Source: Clostridia bacterium
Lineage (GTDB): Bacteria > Bacillota > Clostridia > Christensenellales > Borkfalkiaceae
Length of the DNA: 9,589 nucleotides
Assembly: GCA_029063275.1 (NCBI GenBank)
Contig: JAIDOO010000078.1
Location: forward strand, 1 to 9,589
Direction of reading: 5' to 3'
The translations under genes were made by a program, and so were the position numbers. This document shows, one piece after another, positions 7,073 to 9,589 of this stretch. Every line of letters starts with the position of its first letter. Position 1 is the first letter of the stretch. The notes below the pieces were generated by a model that was given only the letters and a program-made list of their open reading frames with translations, was not told the origin of the DNA and made no database searches.

Positions 7073-7906
7073 ATGGAACGTTGGGAAGAAATTAAACATA
7101 TTATCTCTGTCAACTTCGGGTCAAAATTCGGAGACAGAGTGTTTACTTATATTTTACAGCTTATTCTGTACTGCGTGTTGTACTACCTTTTATTCAAGGT
7201 GCTCAAAAATAACAAGGGCACGAAATTTATTCCCGTAATCGTTTTCTTTGTTTTGTTGACAGGCATTGCGTTTGCATTCTCGTATAATATCGACTCTGCA
7301 TTCTTAGTCATAGTCGTCGCAATGATTGCGCTGATAGTTTTTACTATGTACCACACCGAAATAAAGCGTTCGCTTCTCAATGCCGGTGCAAAAAAGAGTA
7401 AGGTTACAAATATATCTTTGAGCGGAATCGACGGCGTTATCGACGAAATTATCCGCGCCGTGCAAAATATGTCGAAAAACGACGTCGGCGCGCTTATCGT
7501 CCTTTCCGACGACAACCTCCCCGAGGGAATTATCGAAAGCGGTACGGTGATTAACGCCGACATAACCGCGCAAATGATAGAAGCGGTGTTTTACCCCAAA
7601 GCGCCCCTGCACGACGGCGCGCTTGTAATCGAGGGCGTAAAGCTTTACGCCGCAGGTTGCTTTTTACCCATTCTCGAAAACGAAAATCTGCCCAAGGAAA
7701 TGGGCAGCCGCCACCGCGCCGCGCTTGGCGTAACCACGGTGGCAAGCGTTACGGCTATCGTCGTTTCCGAGGAAACGGGCATAATTTCAATAGTTAAAAA
7801 CGGCAATATCAAAAAGTACGCAGATGCAACCGATTTAAAGAATGCATTGAGCGAGTATTACTGGTCGGAACTTTCGGCGGAGGGCAAGCATCATGAAAAA
7901 GCTTAA
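7073..7906 (+). CDS. dacA: Membrane diadenylate cyclase CdaA/DacA
   Basis: This enzyme condenses two ATP into the second messenger cyclic di-AMP, which controls potassium and osmolyte transport and cell-wall homeostasis in Bacillota. The 277-residue protein has three N-terminal membrane spans at about 22-45, 52-70 and 74-92, then a short helix and the DAC catalytic domain (about 112-250). The two nucleotide-binding signatures are intact: DGA at 181-183 (context APLHDGALVI) and RHR at 213-215 (context GSRHRAALG). The length and topology are those of CdaA, not of the DisA or CdaS classes. GGGAG (7058-7062) lies 10 bases before the ATG. The gene overlaps by 14 bases with a 36-codon ORF resembling the start of cdaR, the usual next gene. 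In most Bacillota the order is cdaA-cdaR-glmM; here glmM is missing and aspartokinase follows. Confidence 0.95.
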   Translation: MERWEEIKHIISVNFGSKFGDRVFTYILQLILYCVLYYLLFKVLKNNKGTKFIPVIVFFVLLTGIAFAFSYNIDSAFLVIVVAMIALIVFTMYHTEIKRSLLNAGAKKSKVTNISLSGIDGVIDEIIRAVQNMSKNDVGALIVLSDDNLPEGIIESGTVINADITAQMIEAVFYPKAPLHDGALVIEGVKLYAAGCFLPILENENLPKEMGSRHRAALGVTTVASVTAIVVSEETGIISIVKNGNIKKYADATDLKNALSEYYWSELSAEGKHHEKA

Positions 7907-8003
7907 ACAGTTTTTAAAGGATTTTTTCACCACAAATATAGGCTTAAAACTTCTTGCGCTTGGTCTTGCCGCAATCACGGTTTTTCTCGCAAATATAAAA
8001 TAA
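7893..8003 (+). CDS. 36-residue membrane peptide resembling the N-terminal anchor of CdaR/YbbR
   Basis: This short ORF starts inside dacA, overlapping it by 14 bases, and has a strong ribosome binding site GGAGGG (7879-7884) eight bases before its ATG. It is therefore probably translated. The 36-residue product has a basic N-terminus (KKLKQFLKD) followed by one hydrophobic span (about residues 16-34). The segment NIGLKLLALGLAAITVFLAN (15-34) closely follows the N-terminal membrane helix of YbbR/CdaR proteins, typically an N-x-x-x-LK-LL-S/A-L pattern. CdaR binds and modulates CdaA. Here a TAA stop ends the frame at 8001-8003 and none of the extracytoplasmic YbbR domains follow. It may be a decayed remnant of cdaR or a functional micropeptide partner of DacA. 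The family link rests on one short helix plus gene order. Confidence 0.7.
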   Translation: MKKLKQFLKDFFTTNIGLKLLALGLAAITVFLANIK

Positions 8004-8023
8004 TCGTAAATCCGCTTAAAACT

Positions 8024-8041
8024 TGCCGCGTTTTCGCGGCA
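8024..8041. other. Hairpin between the CdaR-like stub and aspartokinase
   Basis: TGCCGCG (8024-8030) pairs perfectly with CGCGGCA (8035-8041) around a TTTT loop. No T run follows on the + strand (next bases TATATTG), and only a short one follows on the - strand, so it is at best a weak terminator. It may end the dacA transcript or protect its 3' end. The remaining bases 8004-8089 hold no ORF and no recognisable lysine riboswitch. Confidence 0.45.
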
Positions 8042-8045
8042 TATA

Positions 8046-8075
8046 TTGTAAAAGAAGAAAATAATTATTTATTAA
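8046..8075 (+). promoter_or_regulatory. Possible promoter of the aspartokinase gene
   Basis: TTGTAA (8046-8051) and TATTAA (8070-8075) are 18 bases apart in A/T-rich sequence directly after the 8024-8041 hairpin. The -10 matches only four of six consensus positions. Transcription would start only about 8 bases before the ATG at 8090, so the leader would be very short. The gene could equally be read from the dacA promoter. Confidence 0.4.
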
Positions 8076-8089
8076 TACGGTAAGAAGAT

Positions 8090-9409
8090 ATGGCAGTTAA
8101 GGTTTGCAAATTCGGCGGAACGTCAATGGCTGACGGCAATGTAATAAAAGGCGTAAAAAGCATTATCGAAAGCGACGCCGAGCGCCGCTATATAGTCGTT
8201 TCCGCGCCCGGTAAAAGATTTTCGGGCGATATAAAGGTTACCGACCTTTTGTACGCTTGCTATGACGAGCTCAAAGCTACCGGCTCGTGCGAAATGGCTT
8301 TTGCGCCTGTCTGCACGCGTTTCCGCGGAATAGTCAAAGAACTTGAACTGGATATAAATATAGACCAGATTTTGGAGCTTACGCGCAGGCGTATAGAAAA
8401 AGAGCATAGCGAAGACTTCACGGCTTCGCGCGGTGAATACCTTTCCGCGCGCATAATGGCGGAGGTTTTAGGCGCTAAATTCATCGACACCGAAGAGGTG
8501 ATTTTTTTCGATAAAAACGGCTTTTTGGACGGCGAAAAAACCTACAAAGCAATCTCAGCCGTAGCTTCCGTCGAAAAGATTGCGGTGTTCCCGGGTTTTT
8601 ACGGTAGGGGTGCAAACGGCAAAGTAAAAACTTTTTCACGCGGCGGCTCCGATATAACGGGCGCAGTCGTTGCCCGTGCGGTCAGCGCAACCCTTTACGA
8701 AAACTGGACGGACGTTTCGGGTTTTCTTGCCTGCGATCCCGCGCTTATCAACAGTCCCAAGCGAATAAAATCACTTTCGTATAAAGAACTGCGCGAGTTG
8801 AGTTATATGGGCGCGAACGTCTTACACGCGGATTCCATTTTTCCCGTAAGAAAGGCTAATATCCCCATTCGCATTAAAAACACTTTCCGTCCGCAGGACG
8901 AGGGTACGTTAATCGTTCCCAGCAGTATTTACCGCCCCGTAGGAAACGTGGTAACGGGTATTTCGGGTAAAAAGAACTTCACCGTAATTTTTATCGAAAA
9001 GTCCCTAATGAACTCCGAAATAGGCTTTATGCGAAAAGTCCTCACGGTTTTAGAGCAGGAGGGCGTGCCCGTAGAGCATATCCCTTCCGGTATAGACACA
9101 ATGTCGCTCGTCGTTGCGGGCGAAGCGTTGGAGGGCAAGCTCGAAAAAATTACCGAAGGCATTAAACAGGCTGTTCAGCCCGATACGATAAGGGTAATCG
9201 AAAATATCGCGCTCGTTTCAACGGTAGGGCACGGAATGTCGTCCTCGGTGGGAACTTCGGCGCGCCTGTTCAATGCAATCGCTTCCGCCGGAATTAATAT
9301 AAGAATGATTGACCAGGGCTCAAGCGAGCTTAATATTATGGTTGGCGTTGCCGACGATGACTACGAGCGCTGTATAAAAGCAATCTATTCCGAATTTTTC
9401 GGTAAATAA
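8090..9409 (+). CDS. Aspartokinase (aspartate kinase), YclM/ThrD-like
   Basis: Aspartate kinase phosphorylates L-aspartate to 4-phospho-L-aspartate, the first step toward lysine, diaminopimelate, threonine and methionine. The 439-residue monofunctional enzyme has KFGGTS (7-12), VVSAPGKR (36-43), the catalytic-loop motif SRGGSD (183-188) and WTDVSGFLACDP (206-217), all typical of the kinase domain. Two ACT regulatory domains follow, at about 298-365 and 370-436, so feedback inhibition by an end-product amino acid is likely. The SAPGKR and TDLL pattern and the length match the Bacillus YclM (ThrD, aspartokinase III) class better than the shorter LysC/DapG forms. I cannot say which amino acid inhibits it, so I give no gene symbol. 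No homoserine dehydrogenase domain is fused. The ribosome binding site is poor (AAGAAG at 8082-8087). A small membrane-protein gene follows after 11 bases. Confidence 0.93.
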   Translation: MAVKVCKFGGTSMADGNVIKGVKSIIESDAERRYIVVSAPGKRFSGDIKVTDLLYACYDELKATGSCEMAFAPVCTRFRGIVKELELDINIDQILELTRRRIEKEHSEDFTASRGEYLSARIMAEVLGAKFIDTEEVIFFDKNGFLDGEKTYKAISAVASVEKIAVFPGFYGRGANGKVKTFSRGGSDITGAVVARAVSATLYENWTDVSGFLACDPALINSPKRIKSLSYKELRELSYMGANVLHADSIFPVRKANIPIRIKNTFRPQDEGTLIVPSSIYRPVGNVVTGISGKKNFTVIFIEKSLMNSEIGFMRKVLTVLEQEGVPVEHIPSGIDTMSLVVAGEALEGKLEKITEGIKQAVQPDTIRVIENIALVSTVGHGMSSSVGTSARLFNAIASAGINIRMIDQGSSELNIMVGVADDDYERCIKAIYSEFFGK

Positions 9410-9420
9410 AGGAGGGGCGT

Positions 9421-9576
9421 ATGCTGACCGTAGTATATATTTTGTGCGCTGTAATCTTTGCGTTTTTGATTGTGAATACGGTTCTGGTAATCACCCTTCA
9501 CCGCCTGAACAGCAAACTCGCAAAAAAAACCGATACAGTTTCAACAGAGGAAACTCACGACAAAACCGAAAATTGA
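9421..9576 (+). CDS. 51-residue single-span membrane protein, function unknown
   Basis: An excellent ribosome binding site, AAAGGAGGGG (9408-9417, overlapping the aspartokinase stop), precedes an ATG at 9421 and a 51-codon frame ending in TGA. The product has one hydrophobic span (about residues 3-26), then a basic patch (HRLNSKLAKK, 27-36) and a polar Thr/Glu/Asp-rich end. The positive charge after the helix suggests an outside N-terminus and a cytoplasmic tail. The 11-base gap to aspartokinase indicates one operon. The shape (N-terminal helix, short polar tail) vaguely recalls gamma subunits of sodium-pumping decarboxylases (OadG-type), but no motif supports that. The window ends 13 bases later, so the next gene, which might explain it, is unseen. 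Confidence 0.7.
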   Translation: MLTVVYILCAVIFAFLIVNTVLVITLHRLNSKLAKKTDTVSTEETHDKTEN

Positions 9577-9589
9577 ATAATTTTACTAT

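Noticed and set aside
8004..8089. Lysine riboswitch or T-box upstream of aspartokinase
   Set aside because: The gap is only 86 bases with one simple 7-bp hairpin; a lysine riboswitch needs about 170 bases with five helices, and no T-box sequence is seen.
8004..8089. Remaining cdaR coding sequence after the stub, shifted by a frameshift
   Set aside because: The stretch is too short for even one YbbR domain and is interrupted by stops; it looks like a normal intergenic region with hairpin and promoter.
1..9589. Mobile element, CRISPR array, toxin-antitoxin or defence system
   Set aside because: No transposase, integrase, nuclease, regularly spaced repeats or antitoxin-like gene was found; all large frames are core-function genes or the single unknown membrane protein.

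Overview
This window looks like an ordinary chromosomal housekeeping segment of a Bacillota bacterium, probably a Clostridia-type anaerobe. The grounds are an EcfA-EcfT-TruA cluster, a membrane diadenylate cyclase of the CdaA/DacA type, AGGAGG-like ribosome binding sites, A/T-rich intergenic regions with TTGnnn/TATAAT promoters, and normal use of TAA, TAG and TGA as stops. Every credible gene is on the + strand. I see no mobile element, CRISPR array, phage gene, tRNA or rRNA. The lineage is an inference; no marker here fixes it further.

Layout. Positions 1-185 are A/T-rich and carry a good extended -10 promoter. It drives an overlapping three-gene unit: a fused EcfA1-EcfA2 ATPase (186-2012), EcfT (2005-2850) and TruA (2850-3608). 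A membrane protein of unknown function with a Gln/Tyr/Asn/Pro-rich tail follows (3701-4552) and ends at a strong intrinsic terminator. A new promoter then starts mnmE (4675-5985) and holA (6004-6981), closed by a second terminator. The third unit is dacA (7073-7906), overlapped by a 36-codon ORF (7893-8003) that looks like only the N-terminal membrane anchor of a CdaR/YbbR protein. Last come an aspartokinase of the YclM/ThrD-like class (8090-9409) and a 51-codon single-span membrane protein (9421-9576).

Functions. EcfA-EcfT form the shared energizing module of a group II ECF vitamin/metal importer; no S component is present, so substrate-binding subunits must be encoded elsewhere. TruA and MnmE modify tRNA, HolA loads the replicative sliding clamp, DacA makes cyclic di-AMP, and the aspartokinase opens the lysine/threonine/methionine/diaminopimelate pathway.

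Most noteworthy are the single-polypeptide EcfA1-EcfA2, the CdaR-like stub where a full cdaR and glmM would be expected, and the uncharacterized tailed membrane protein. I found no convincing new multi-gene system.
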